In this document: positions 24,443 to 32,195 of the stretch, piece by piece
Layout: each line of letters starts with the position of its first letter
Position numbering within the stretch: the first letter of the stretch is position 1
Assembly: GCA_034414595.1 (NCBI GenBank)
Contig: DAOULY010000016.1
Coordinates: 248,001-312,000 of the forward strand
Reading direction: 5' to 3'
Length of the DNA stretch: 64,000 nt
Origin: DAOULY01 sp034414595
GTDB lineage: Bacteria; Chloroflexota; Dehalococcoidia; SZUA-161; JAUWZY01
Made by a program: the position numbers and the translations under genes
Notes under the pieces: model-generated
What the model saw: the letters and a program-made list of their open reading frames with translations, nothing else
Databases searched by the model: none
Told to the model about the DNA's origin: nothing

Positions 24443-24762
24443 GGGGTTACCGGGGGCGGTGCGAGCGGGTGCACGGGCATCGTTTCCAAGTTGTGGTTGC
24501 CGTTCAAGCTCAAGAGCTTGATGATACCGGTCTGGCCTTGGACTTTGTGGAGTTGAAAGGCTACTTGGGCCAGATATTGAGTCGCTTTGATCATGCTCTG
24601 TTGAATGAGGTGCCACCGTTCGATAGCATCAACCCATCCTCGGAGAACATCGCCAGCACTATCTATGATGAACTCAAGGACAAGCTGCGGGAAACACCTG
24701 TTTTCATCTCCAGCATTGAGGTCTGGGAATCCCCTGATGCTCGTATCACTTATACGCCCTAA
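24394..24762 (+). CDS. 6-pyruvoyl-tetrahydropterin synthase family protein, candidate dual-function PTPS-I/III
   Basis: 122 residues, a tunnel-fold enzyme of COG0720. Zinc ligands are His14, His27 and His29; the catalytic motif is Cys23-Glu24-Arg-Val-His-Gly-His. Family members with Cys at this place make 6-carboxy-tetrahydropterin for queuosine (QueD, PTPS-I); those with Glu make 6-hydroxymethyl-dihydropterin for folate (PTPS-III). Having both (CExxHGH) is the signature reported for dual-function PTPS-I/III enzymes. Position right after folP-folK, with no folB in the cluster, supports the folate role; tgt is elsewhere in the window (53097-54281), so queuosine is also plausible. Confidence 0.88.
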   Translation: MYQVSVRQHFDAAHYLRGYRGRCERVHGHRFQVVVAVQAQELDDTGLALDFVELKGYLGQILSRFDHALLNEVPPFDSINPSSENIASTIYDELKDKLRETPVFISSIEVWESPDARITYTP

Positions 24763-24764
24763 TG

Positions 24765-24947
24765 TCACTCACGAAGCTTTGGCGGCAGCAAGTTAGGAAT
24801 GGCATCTTTGATCGGGTAATTCTCGCCACACTGGGCACAATATAAGGAGCCGGTGACTACCTCTCTTTCGTCTTCTTCCTCAATGTTGAGTTCGAGGCGA
24901 CCTTTACATACAGGACAGGCCAGGATGTCCATCAGCTCCTTTTTCAT
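24765..24947 (-). CDS. Trm112-family zinc-binding protein
   Basis: 60 residues from the ATG at 24947, which has GGAGAG before it; the longer frame to 24995 overlaps the neighbouring gene and is not conserved. KKELMDILACPVCKGRLEL with CPVC and, later, YCAQCGENYPIKDAIPNLLP is the standard bacterial Trm112/YcaR fold with a four-cysteine zinc site. In eukaryotes and archaea Trm112 activates methyltransferases; in bacteria the role is undefined. Ends two bases from the end of the convergent PTPS gene. Confidence 0.9.
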   Translation of the reverse strand: MKKELMDILACPVCKGRLELNIEEEDEREVVTGSLYCAQCGENYPIKDAIPNLLPPKLRE

Positions 24948-24957
24948 GATGTCTCTC

Positions 24958-25518
24958 CTATGCCCCGCCCTCGAGAAGAGCGATGGCTTCAGCAAGGGTC
25001 AACTGCTTGATTAATTTCCCAAACAGCTTGAGGTAGTTCAAGCCAATTTGATGCTTCTCCTCGCTCCAGGAAGCGCAGCAGTCAGTAACCACAATGACAT
25101 CGAACCCCCGCTGAAATGCGCCCATGGCGGTTAAAAGGCAGCTCACCTCTGTGGTGTTTCCGGTCACGACCAGCGTGGTCACGCCCAGCGCCCTCAGGAT
25201 ATGCTCTAAGCTGGTGTGAATAAAGGGGTCCATCCTGTAAATAGGCACCACATAGTCTCCCTCTCCCGGCTTCAGTTCATCAATGACCGCAATTCCGGTG
25301 GTTCCTGGTTGGCAATGCAGAGTGGGATACTTGGCAAATAGTGGGTCTCCTGGGATGCACCATAGGTTGGCATAGATCACCGGCGTCTTTCTCTTTCTGG
25401 CCGCAGCGAGAAGCTGTTGGATGTTGGGGACTATGGCCCGCGCCATCTCACCGATATTGACAGGGGAACCTTCGAGGATCATATCGTTCTGCATTTCCAA
25501 CACCAGGACTGCGTGCAT
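24958..25518 (-). CDS. Isochorismatase-like cysteine hydrolase homologue (tandem copy 2)
   Basis: 186 residues, one complete isochorismatase-like alpha/beta domain. The acid (Asp12 in EMQND) and nucleophile (Cys127 in TEVSCLLTAM) of the usual Asp-Lys-Cys triad are present. The Lys position in GDYVVPIYRMDPF seems to be Ile, with an Arg (Arg95) two residues on; its neighbour at 25561-26151 has the same change. Substrate unknown: the family covers nicotinamidases, isochorismatases and carbamoylsarcosine-type amidohydrolases. Last gene before Trm112 on this strand. Confidence 0.85.
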   Translation of the reverse strand: MHAVLVLEMQNDMILEGSPVNIGEMARAIVPNIQQLLAAARKRKTPVIYANLWCIPGDPLFAKYPTLHCQPGTTGIAVIDELKPGEGDYVVPIYRMDPFIHTSLEHILRALGVTTLVVTGNTTEVSCLLTAMGAFQRGFDVIVVTDCCASWSEEKHQIGLNYLKLFGKLIKQLTLAEAIALLEGGA

Positions 25519-25560
25519 ATCAACTATTCCCTACTCTATAGGATGGAAGGTCTACCATAT

Positions 25561-26151
25561 CTAACGCTCACGCCATCGTTTCCGTGGTGGCCTATCCGTT
25601 TTGCCCTCCAGGCGGTCGATGGTCTGCTTCAGGGTCAGCTGCTCTATGAAATCCTTAAACGGCCTTAGGTAGCTAAGGCCTGTTTGATGCTTCTCCTCGC
25701 TCCATCCGGCGCAGCAGTCGGTGACCACGATGACGTCAAAACCACGTTGAAATGCGTCCATAGCGGTCAGAAGACAGCCTGTATCCGTGTTTATCCCAGT
25801 CACAATCAGCGTGTTAACCTTCAGCACTCTCAAGATGTGCTCGAAATTGGAGAAGAGAAAGTGGTTCAGCCTGTATATATTAACCAAATAGTCGCCATCT
25901 TTCGGCTTCAGTTCATTTATTACTTCAATGCCTTTTGTCCCCGGCAAGCAGTGGGGTGGCGCCCACTCGAACAAAGGGTCGCCCTTCACATAGGTCAATA
26001 GGTTATAGATTATCGTGACCTTCGTTTTCCTTGCCACCCGGAGTAGCCTTTGGATTCCGGGGACTATAGCTTCGGCCACACCGGGGTGCTCCAGGGGAGC
26101 ACCTTTAGCCACGAGGTCATTTTGCATTTCAGATATTAGAACAGCATACAT
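25561..26151 (-). CDS. Isochorismatase-like cysteine hydrolase homologue (tandem copy 1)
   Basis: 196 residues, clearly a tandem duplicate of the 24958-25518 gene: both start with M-x-AVL-x-x-EMQND, share AFQRGFDVIVVTDCCA and SEEKHQ, and keep Asp12 and Cys126. Both have IYR where family members have the catalytic Lys. This copy has a charged C-terminal tail of about 15 residues (RPPRKRW). The 42-base gap between the two suggests co-transcription. The retention of both copies with the same active-site change suggests distinct substrates or a heteromer, which is inference. Confidence 0.85.
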   Translation of the reverse strand: MYAVLISEMQNDLVAKGAPLEHPGVAEAIVPGIQRLLRVARKTKVTIIYNLLTYVKGDPLFEWAPPHCLPGTKGIEVINELKPKDGDYLVNIYRLNHFLFSNFEHILRVLKVNTLIVTGINTDTGCLLTAMDAFQRGFDVIVVTDCCAGWSEEKHQTGLSYLRPFKDFIEQLTLKQTIDRLEGKTDRPPRKRWRER

Positions 26152-26229
26152 ACCAGACTCCTCCCGCTTTGTGGCCGTAAGGAGATTATAGCCCTAAGCA
26201 ATCATTGAATCAAGCAAATTGAATAGCAG

Positions 26230-26258
26230 TTGACAAGGAAAGGGTGTAATTATATGGT
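26230..26258 (+). promoter_or_regulatory. Promoter for the FmdB-type zinc ribbon gene
   Basis: Perfect TTGACA (26230-26235), 17-base spacer, TATGGT (26253-26258). Start point near 26265, 17 bases before the GTG at 26282. Confidence 0.55.
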
Positions 26259-26281
26259 AGGGGGTAGAGGGGATATCCAAC

Positions 26282-26542
26282 GTGCCCATTTATGAATATT
26301 GCTGTGAGAATGGCCACGATTTCGAGGTGTTGCAAAAAATGGGTGCCCCCGCGTTGGAGACCTGCACCATTTGCTCAGGGCGGGCCTGGCGTAAGCTATC
26401 AGTGCCCAACCTGCCGAGGCGGGCCGGGGTCTATATGTTCGATAGAAGATATGGAGGGCGCGATATCCTCCATGATGCCGCCTTCAGCGATCGAGAAAAG
26501 AATAACATCATCTCTGAAGCCATGAGGGATGGCTTTGGGTAG
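26282..26542 (+). CDS. FmdB-type zinc-ribbon protein
   Basis: 86 residues, GTG start. MPIYEYCCENGHDFEVLQKM followed by CTICSGRAWRKLS is the FmdB/YfbB zinc-ribbon plan. The first knuckle is irregular: adjacent cysteines at 7-8 and GH instead of CxxCGH. FmdB was named for a putative regulator of formamidase in methylotrophs, but most members have no known job. The C-terminal half (GGRDILHDAAFSDREKNNI) is hydrophilic. It lies 107 bases before the SDR gene of the carboxylase-like cluster and could be its first gene. Confidence 0.8.
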   Translation: MPIYEYCCENGHDFEVLQKMGAPALETCTICSGRAWRKLSVPNLPRRAGVYMFDRRYGGRDILHDAAFSDREKNNIISEAMRDGFG

Positions 26543-26648
26543 TGTGGCGTCTGGCAGAAGCGCTTGATGTCAGATTGGTACGGCTTGTTCCCTTGGTTGG
26601 GTTTTCTTCTCTGTTGCCCCTGAATATGGCAAGGAGGCGAGTTAAGAT

Positions 26649-27458
26649 ATGGAGAGGGCAGGAAAAGGCATCTGCGATCTCTCGGGGAAAGTGGCGCTGG
26701 TCACCGGCGGTGGCAGTGGGCTGGGGCGTGTCTTCTGCGAGGCCCTAGCCGAATTTGGAGCAGACGTAGCCTGTGCCGATATTAACCGGGGTTCGGCCGA
26801 GGAGACGGTGAGAATAATCGAAAAGTTCGGCCATCGCGCCTCGGCCATTTTGGCTGATGTTGCCAAGCCGGAGGATGTCCAGTCGATGGTAGCAGAGGCG
26901 GTAGCCGGGTTAGGCCGTCTTGATATCTTGGTCAACAATGCTGGTATCCTTCGTCGGCCAGCCCGCATCCACGAGATGTCTATCGAGAATTGGGATGAGG
27001 TAATTGCGGTAAATCTGAGGGGGGTATTCCTGTGCATGCGGGCGGCGCTCTCTGTGATGCTGGAGCAGAAGAAGGGCAGTATCATCAACATCTCCTCAGT
27101 GCTGGGGCTGTCGGCTATGGATCCCGATATCACCTCCCATTGTGACTATAGTGCCTCGAAGGCAGCAGTGATCTCGCTCACCCAGCAGGCAGCGGCGGAA
27201 TACGGCAGGGATGGTATTCGAGTAAATGTCATTGCTCCTGGCTGGCACAGTGGTACAAGTCTCAGCGCGGCCTGGCGCTCTGAATGGCCTCCGGAGCGGC
27301 AGCAAAGGTATTATCAATGGATAACCGAACGCACTCCGTTGAAGCGCAGGGGGGAGGCCAGCGAGCTCAAAGGTTTGATCGTCTACCTGGCATCGGATGC
27401 ATCGAGCTATGTCACTGGGCAGGTATTTGCTCACGATGGTGGCTGGTCTATATTGTAG
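26649..27458 (+). CDS. SDR-family NAD(P)-dependent oxidoreductase
   Basis: 269 residues, classical short-chain dehydrogenase/reductase. Cofactor loop GGGSGLG near residues 20-26, NNAG near 97, catalytic Ser in NISSVLG and the Tyr-x-x-x-Lys in DYSASKAAV, and a C-terminal SYVTGQVFAHDGGW closing strand. The acid after the second strand (CADINRG) suggests NAD(H). It could oxidise a secondary alcohol to the ketone that the downstream carboxylase-like subunits use, or act on an acyl intermediate. AAGGAGG is 13 bases before the ATG, a little far. Confidence 0.85.
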   Translation: MERAGKGICDLSGKVALVTGGGSGLGRVFCEALAEFGADVACADINRGSAEETVRIIEKFGHRASAILADVAKPEDVQSMVAEAVAGLGRLDILVNNAGILRRPARIHEMSIENWDEVIAVNLRGVFLCMRAALSVMLEQKKGSIINISSVLGLSAMDPDITSHCDYSASKAAVISLTQQAAAEYGRDGIRVNVIAPGWHSGTSLSAAWRSEWPPERQQRYYQWITERTPLKRRGEASELKGLIVYLASDASSYVTGQVFAHDGGWSIL

Positions 27459-27460
27459 TC

Positions 27461-27489
27461 TTGACTTACATATAGGTTAGTAGCACAAT
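27461..27489 (+). promoter_or_regulatory. Candidate promoter for the carboxylase-like cluster
   Basis: TTGACT (27461-27466), 17-base spacer, CACAAT (27484-27489). It would give a leader of about 107 bases before the GTG at 27603. The SDR gene ends only three bases upstream, so read-through from it is also possible. Confidence 0.4.
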
Positions 27490-27602
27490 AACACTAATCT
27501 TTGGTATTCACTTAACTGCTGATGGTTCCAGTAATTGAGCTGTTTTGATGGGAGCGGGCTGTGCCTGCACAACAGTTATTTTTCTGTTGAAAGGGGGGCT
27601 TA

Positions 27603-27941
27603 GTGGGTATCAAGAGACAAATAACTCCATACTTGGACGTTGACCTGGATCGGGAAATGTGGTGCTGTCACCGCTGTGGCCGGGAGCTGATCTCAGCTCG
27701 ACGGAACTATAAGGAGGGTTGCTTAGTATACGATAGAGACCCGAGGGACCTTTACGAGCCTATACCTGATGCCCCTTTCGGCTTTGCCCCGGACCCGGAA
27801 TGGATCCGTTATCTTGAGTTCTACTGCCCCGGCTGTGGTGTTCTTGTCGAAGTGGAACCTCTGCCTCCGGGGCATCCTATTACTAATGATATAGAGCTCG
27901 ACCTTGACAGCCTGAAAAGGAAAGACAAGGAGCAAAGATGA
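27603..27941 (+). CDS. Acetone carboxylase gamma subunit-like zinc protein
   Basis: 112 residues, GTG start after a purine-rich GAAAGGGGGG site. Two zinc knuckles, CCHRCGRELIS (Cys near 19-23) and YCPGCGVLVEVE (near 84-87), with a DRDPRDLYEPI linker, match the small gamma subunit of acetone carboxylase and the acetophenone carboxylase equivalent, though at the short end of the family (about 165 in AcxC). In acetone carboxylase this subunit binds zinc and is required for activity. Its stop overlaps the start of the beta-like gene (ATGA), so the subunits are translationally coupled. Confidence 0.8.
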   Translation: MGIKRQITPYLDVDLDREMWCCHRCGRELISARRNYKEGCLVYDRDPRDLYEPIPDAPFGFAPDPEWIRYLEFYCPGCGVLVEVEPLPPGHPITNDIELDLDSLKRKDKEQR

Positions 27942-30073
27942 CAGCCACAGTTGATATCGATACCGGAGGCACATTTACCGACGTCTTCGTTACCTTCGAT
28001 GGTAGAATAGCTTCGGCAAAAGCGCGCACTACTCCGACACGCTTGGCCACTGGCATCTTGGAGGCGACTACTGTGGCCGCTGAATCACTGGGAATATCGG
28101 TGGAAAAGCTGCTAACAGATGCCGAGATCGTGCGCCATGCCACTACCATCGCCACCAATGCCCTGATTCAGAGAACGGGTCCCAAGCTGGGGTTGATCAC
28201 CACTGAGGGCTTTGAGGACCTGATATATATCGCCAGAGGAGCTTCTTGGACTGACGGCAAGACCCTGCAGGAGCAGAGGCATGTGGGCCGAGCCAGGAAG
28301 CCGGTGCCTCTAATCTCAAGAGAATTGACAGTAGGAGTCAAGGAGAGGATTGATTACGCTGGCAAGATACTCAGACCATTAGATGCAGAAGACGTGATGG
28401 AGAAGGTGCGATATCTGGTGGATAAAGGCGCCAGGGGCATTGTCGTCTGTCTGCTCTGGTCTTACATAAACCCCGCTCATGAGCAGCGGGTCAGGGAGAT
28501 CATAACCCGGGAATATCCTGAGATTTATCTGGGCAGTATGTCAGTAATGCTTTCTTCGGAGATCTGCCCCAAGCGTGACGACTATCCCCGAATGATGACT
28601 ACCATAGTGAATGCTTATCTACACGAGTGCATGTGGGAGGAGCTTTTTGGGCTTAGTGATGAGCTGAGCAGCCGCGGCTATAAGGGGACGTTGATGATGG
28701 TGCACAATACCGGCGGCACTGCTGATGTCTTCCACACCATCGCGGTGCAAACACACAATGCCGGGCCTGTAGCGGGCCTCGTCGGCGCTGCCCACCTGGG
28801 GAAGCAAATGGGGTACAACAATGTGGTGGTAACGGATATGGGGGGTACCAGTTTCGACATCGGCACGGTGGTCGCCGGGAGCACCCGCTTCTACGTGTGG
28901 CAGCCGCTCATTGAGGAGTGGTGGGTGAATATGACCATGCTGGAGACAAAGTCCATCGGCGCTGGCGGTGGCTCCATTGCCAGACTCAATCCCCTGCTGG
29001 GCAATCGTCTCGAAGTTGGGCCGCAGAGTGCAGGCTCAATGCCGGGACCGGTGGCCTATGACACTGGTGGCACCGAGCCGGCAGTTACCGACGCCGATGT
29101 AGCACTGGGCTACATTGACCCCAATTATTTCCACGGTGGCCGCATGAGGCTCAACAAGGAGAAAGCGGTGGCGGCGATAAAGGCGAAGATCGCCAAGCCG
29201 TTGGGAATGGATGTGGAGCAGGCCGCGCTGCTGATCAAGAAAGTGGTGGACGCCAATATGGGCGATGTTATCGCCAAGGAGACGCTGCTGAAGGGGTATG
29301 ATCCCAAGGAATTTGTCATCTTCGCCTACGGTGGTGCCGGAGCTACGCACTGCTGTGGTTATGGCTTCTACGCTGGGATGGAGAAGCTCGTCGTTTTCCC
29401 CTTCTCCCCAGTCTTCAGCGCCTTTGGCTCCGCCGGTATGGACGTGGTTCACTTGTATGAGCAATCCAAGCGGGTGCAACTGCTGGCGCCAGGCCACGGG
29501 GACTACCTTGCCGACTATGAGGAGTTCAACAGCGTGGTCCGAGCTTTGCAAGAGAGAGCGATTAAGGATGTCGTCGGTGAGGGGTTCCCGGCGGAGTCCA
29601 TCGTTTTCACCCTGGAGCTGGATATGAAATATGGCGGGCAGGTGCATGTACAACGTGCTCTGTCACCGCGTTTGTTGCTGGAAAGTGAAGCCGATGTCAG
29701 GGAAGTGTGTGAACAATTTGGACGTGAATACGCTGAGGCCTACAGTCCGTTGATGGTCTACCCACAAGGAGGCATCGAGGTTTATAGCTTTCTCGTCCGG
29801 GCTACGGTGCCGCGGCCTAAAATAACGTTGCCCACTCATCCTGACCGAGGCCGGTCACCTTCTCGGGCAGCGGTGAAAGGGAAGAGGCGAGCATACTGGG
29901 AGGAATATGGGGGCTGGCGGGAGACCACAGTGTTTGACCAGGAGCGCCTTGAGAGTGGCAATATCATCGAAGGCCCTGCCCTGGTCGAAGCCGTGAGCAC
30001 CACGCTGGTGCTTCCACCCAACACAAGGACCTCAGTCGACAAGTATCACAATCTGATCATCGAGAAGGTTTAG
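27938..30073 (+). CDS. Hydantoinase/oxoprolinase-family protein, acetone carboxylase beta-like
   Basis: 711 residues, the size of acetone carboxylase beta subunit AcxA (about 717). The actin/hexokinase-like ATPase N-terminus has DIDTGGTFTDVFV at 5-17, the middle has the second phosphate loop VTDMGGTSFDIG near 310, SIGAGGGSIA, and a C-terminal SFLVRATVPRP region. These are the HyuA-type ATP-binding motifs: the family couples ATP hydrolysis to ring opening (hydantoinase, 5-oxoprolinase) or to activation of a ketone and bicarbonate. The flanking gamma and alpha genes point to the carboxylase branch. Confidence 0.85.
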   Translation: MTATVDIDTGGTFTDVFVTFDGRIASAKARTTPTRLATGILEATTVAAESLGISVEKLLTDAEIVRHATTIATNALIQRTGPKLGLITTEGFEDLIYIARGASWTDGKTLQEQRHVGRARKPVPLISRELTVGVKERIDYAGKILRPLDAEDVMEKVRYLVDKGARGIVVCLLWSYINPAHEQRVREIITREYPEIYLGSMSVMLSSEICPKRDDYPRMMTTIVNAYLHECMWEELFGLSDELSSRGYKGTLMMVHNTGGTADVFHTIAVQTHNAGPVAGLVGAAHLGKQMGYNNVVVTDMGGTSFDIGTVVAGSTRFYVWQPLIEEWWVNMTMLETKSIGAGGGSIARLNPLLGNRLEVGPQSAGSMPGPVAYDTGGTEPAVTDADVALGYIDPNYFHGGRMRLNKEKAVAAIKAKIAKPLGMDVEQAALLIKKVVDANMGDVIAKETLLKGYDPKEFVIFAYGGAGATHCCGYGFYAGMEKLVVFPFSPVFSAFGSAGMDVVHLYEQSKRVQLLAPGHGDYLADYEEFNSVVRALQERAIKDVVGEGFPAESIVFTLELDMKYGGQVHVQRALSPRLLLESEADVREVCEQFGREYAEAYSPLMVYPQGGIEVYSFLVRATVPRPKITLPTHPDRGRSPSRAAVKGKRRAYWEEYGGWRETTVFDQERLESGNIIEGPALVEAVSTTLVLPPNTRTSVDKYHNLIIEKV

Positions 30074-30085
30074 ACAGGAGGAGCT

Positions 30086-32140
30086 ATGCGACCGGAGCCA
30101 GAGACCTTATTCAAGTGGCTCAAGCCTGAGCCCACTCCCAAAGAATTAGAATGCGTGAAGCTGCTCAAGCCTGGCGACTACGAAATCTATAGCGCCAAGC
30201 TGGACCAAATCCTCCTTGAGGGCCGGGAGACCTTTGTCAGGATGGGTGTTTCGGGAATGATCCGCTCCGGTGACCTGGCGGTGGGCCTGTTCACCGCGAG
30301 CGGAGACATGGCTGCTACCAGTGCAGGCACCTTTGCCCATGTCGTTTCCTCCCAGCTGCCGGTGAAATTCATCCTCAAAAACTGGATGCCTGAACCCACA
30401 GTGGGGGTCAGGGAAGGCGACATCTTCTACTTCAATGAAGCCCTGTACGGCGGGGTGCACAATCCGGATCAAATGGCGATGATGCCAGTGTTCTATGATG
30501 ATGAACTCATCGCCTGGACCAGTGCTATTTCTCACCAGCCCGAGACCGGTGGCGTAAGCCCCGGGGGGATGATAATCACGGCAAGAACCAAGTATGAGGA
30601 AGGGATGAGGCTGTCGCCGATAAAGATCGGCGAGAATTACCAGCTACGTGCTGATCTGATGGAGATGGCCACCAATTTCATCAGCCGCACTCCGAGGATG
30701 CAAGACTTTGATATGAGGGCCCGGGTCACTGCCTGCGACCGGCTACGTCTCAGAATTCAGGAACTGGCCCGGGATAAGGGCAAGGACTTCCTGCTCGGGT
30801 TGTTGCGCAGGATGATCCAGGTCGCCGAGGAGGGGGCGCGGAGGAAGATCAGAGGCTGGAACGATGGCGTCTACCGGGCGGTGGCCTTCGGCGATGCTTT
30901 GGGCCTGGAGGAAGCAATGCACCGCTTTTATCTTACCTTGCGCAAGGAGGGGGACCGTCTTATCTTTGATTTCACGGGCACTTCCCCAGAGCACGATGTC
31001 GGCTCGTACCACGCCACAGCAGCGTCGATGCCTGGCTATGCTGCTGTGATCATATACAACTACCCTTTCCACGACCTGCCAGTGTCCTGTGGCACCCTAG
31101 CGCCTACGGAATGGGTTGTGCCCTCGGGAACCCTGCTCAATCCCGATCCTGACGCTGCGATATCCAATGCTCCTGTTCTGGCCACCATTTTGAAGAGCGC
31201 AGTATACCTTTGTTTTGCCAAGATGACATACGATAGCCCTCAGTGGGAATCCGTAGTTGCCCCTACTGCATCCGGCTGCGGCATGAATGTGAGCGGGATC
31301 GATCAGCACGGCGTTCGCTTCGCCGATCTCCTCACCTATCCCCTGAACGCGCTGGGACAGGGGGCCAGGGTCGACATGGATGGAATCGATAGCTACGGCT
31401 TCGTGTTTACTCCCCATGCCCGAGGACCCGATCTCGATTCTACCGAGGGCGAGCGCCCCTTAATTCACCTATTCCAGAAGCACCTCAAGGATAGTTGCGG
31501 GTTCGGCAAATATCGCAGCGGAGTCGGGCCAATCTCGGTCTATGCCGTCCACGGCGTGCCCCAAATGGCCTATAACATGACGGCTAAGGAGACCAGGATC
31601 CATGGCTCGCCCGGGATCTTTGGTGGCTACCCTGCTAATGCCAAATTCGGTGTCGAAATCAGAAACTCCGACCTCTGGCAGAAGATGGAGCGCGGGGATC
31701 GGGACATACCGTCGGACTACAGAGAGTTGCTGACCAAGAGGGCGATCAAGGGAGATTACCTGTTTGAGCCCAACATTCGTCCTACGCGTCCTGTCAAAGA
31801 GGGGGACCTCTGGGTGCTGATGCATGGCGGGACCGGGGGGTGTGGGGATGTCTTGGAAAGAGACCCGGAACTGGTGATGCAGGACATAAGGAATGAGATC
31901 ACTTCCCACTGGACAGCTCAAAATGTGTACAAGGTAGTCTACGACCCCGACACCTTGGAAGTGGACTACCCGAAGACCGAGGAGTTGAGGCAAAGAGAAC
32001 GGGAAGATCGGATAAAGCGCGGCCGGAAGTTTAAAACATTCCAGCGGGAATGGCTCAAGAGGCGCCCGCCTGAGACAGCACTGAAATACTACGGTTCCTG
32101 GCCCGATGCCAAAAAGGTGCGGGAAATTGTGAGGATCTAA
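30086..32140 (+). CDS. Hydantoinase B/oxoprolinase-family protein, acetone carboxylase alpha-like
   Basis: 684 residues. HyuB-type subunit: GLFTASGDMAATSAGTFAHV, EGDIFYFNEALYGGVHNPDQ and ISHQPETGGVSPGG in the N-terminal part; FDFTGTSPEHDVGSYHATA near 300; MHGGTGGCGDVLERDP near the C-terminus. The alpha subunit of acetone carboxylase is somewhat longer (about 776) and carries the Mn site and carboxylation centre. Follows the beta-like gene by 12 bases with GGAGGAG as ribosome site. Substrate cannot be read from sequence; a ketone or an N-acyl/ring compound are the family alternatives. Confidence 0.85.
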   Translation: MRPEPETLFKWLKPEPTPKELECVKLLKPGDYEIYSAKLDQILLEGRETFVRMGVSGMIRSGDLAVGLFTASGDMAATSAGTFAHVVSSQLPVKFILKNWMPEPTVGVREGDIFYFNEALYGGVHNPDQMAMMPVFYDDELIAWTSAISHQPETGGVSPGGMIITARTKYEEGMRLSPIKIGENYQLRADLMEMATNFISRTPRMQDFDMRARVTACDRLRLRIQELARDKGKDFLLGLLRRMIQVAEEGARRKIRGWNDGVYRAVAFGDALGLEEAMHRFYLTLRKEGDRLIFDFTGTSPEHDVGSYHATAASMPGYAAVIIYNYPFHDLPVSCGTLAPTEWVVPSGTLLNPDPDAAISNAPVLATILKSAVYLCFAKMTYDSPQWESVVAPTASGCGMNVSGIDQHGVRFADLLTYPLNALGQGARVDMDGIDSYGFVFTPHARGPDLDSTEGERPLIHLFQKHLKDSCGFGKYRSGVGPISVYAVHGVPQMAYNMTAKETRIHGSPGIFGGYPANAKFGVEIRNSDLWQKMERGDRDIPSDYRELLTKRAIKGDYLFEPNIRPTRPVKEGDLWVLMHGGTGGCGDVLERDPELVMQDIRNEITSHWTAQNVYKVVYDPDTLEVDYPKTEELRQREREDRIKRGRKFKTFQREWLKRRPPETALKYYGSWPDAKKVREIVRI

Positions 32141-32195
32141 ACCTGGTCCATATATTTGCCACAAGGGACATTGGCAGAATTAAGAGGAGGGAGCA

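Noticed and set aside
27540..27590. Hairpin followed by TTATTTTT before the gamma-subunit gene
   Set aside because: The best stem is only four or five pairs; not convincing as a terminator.
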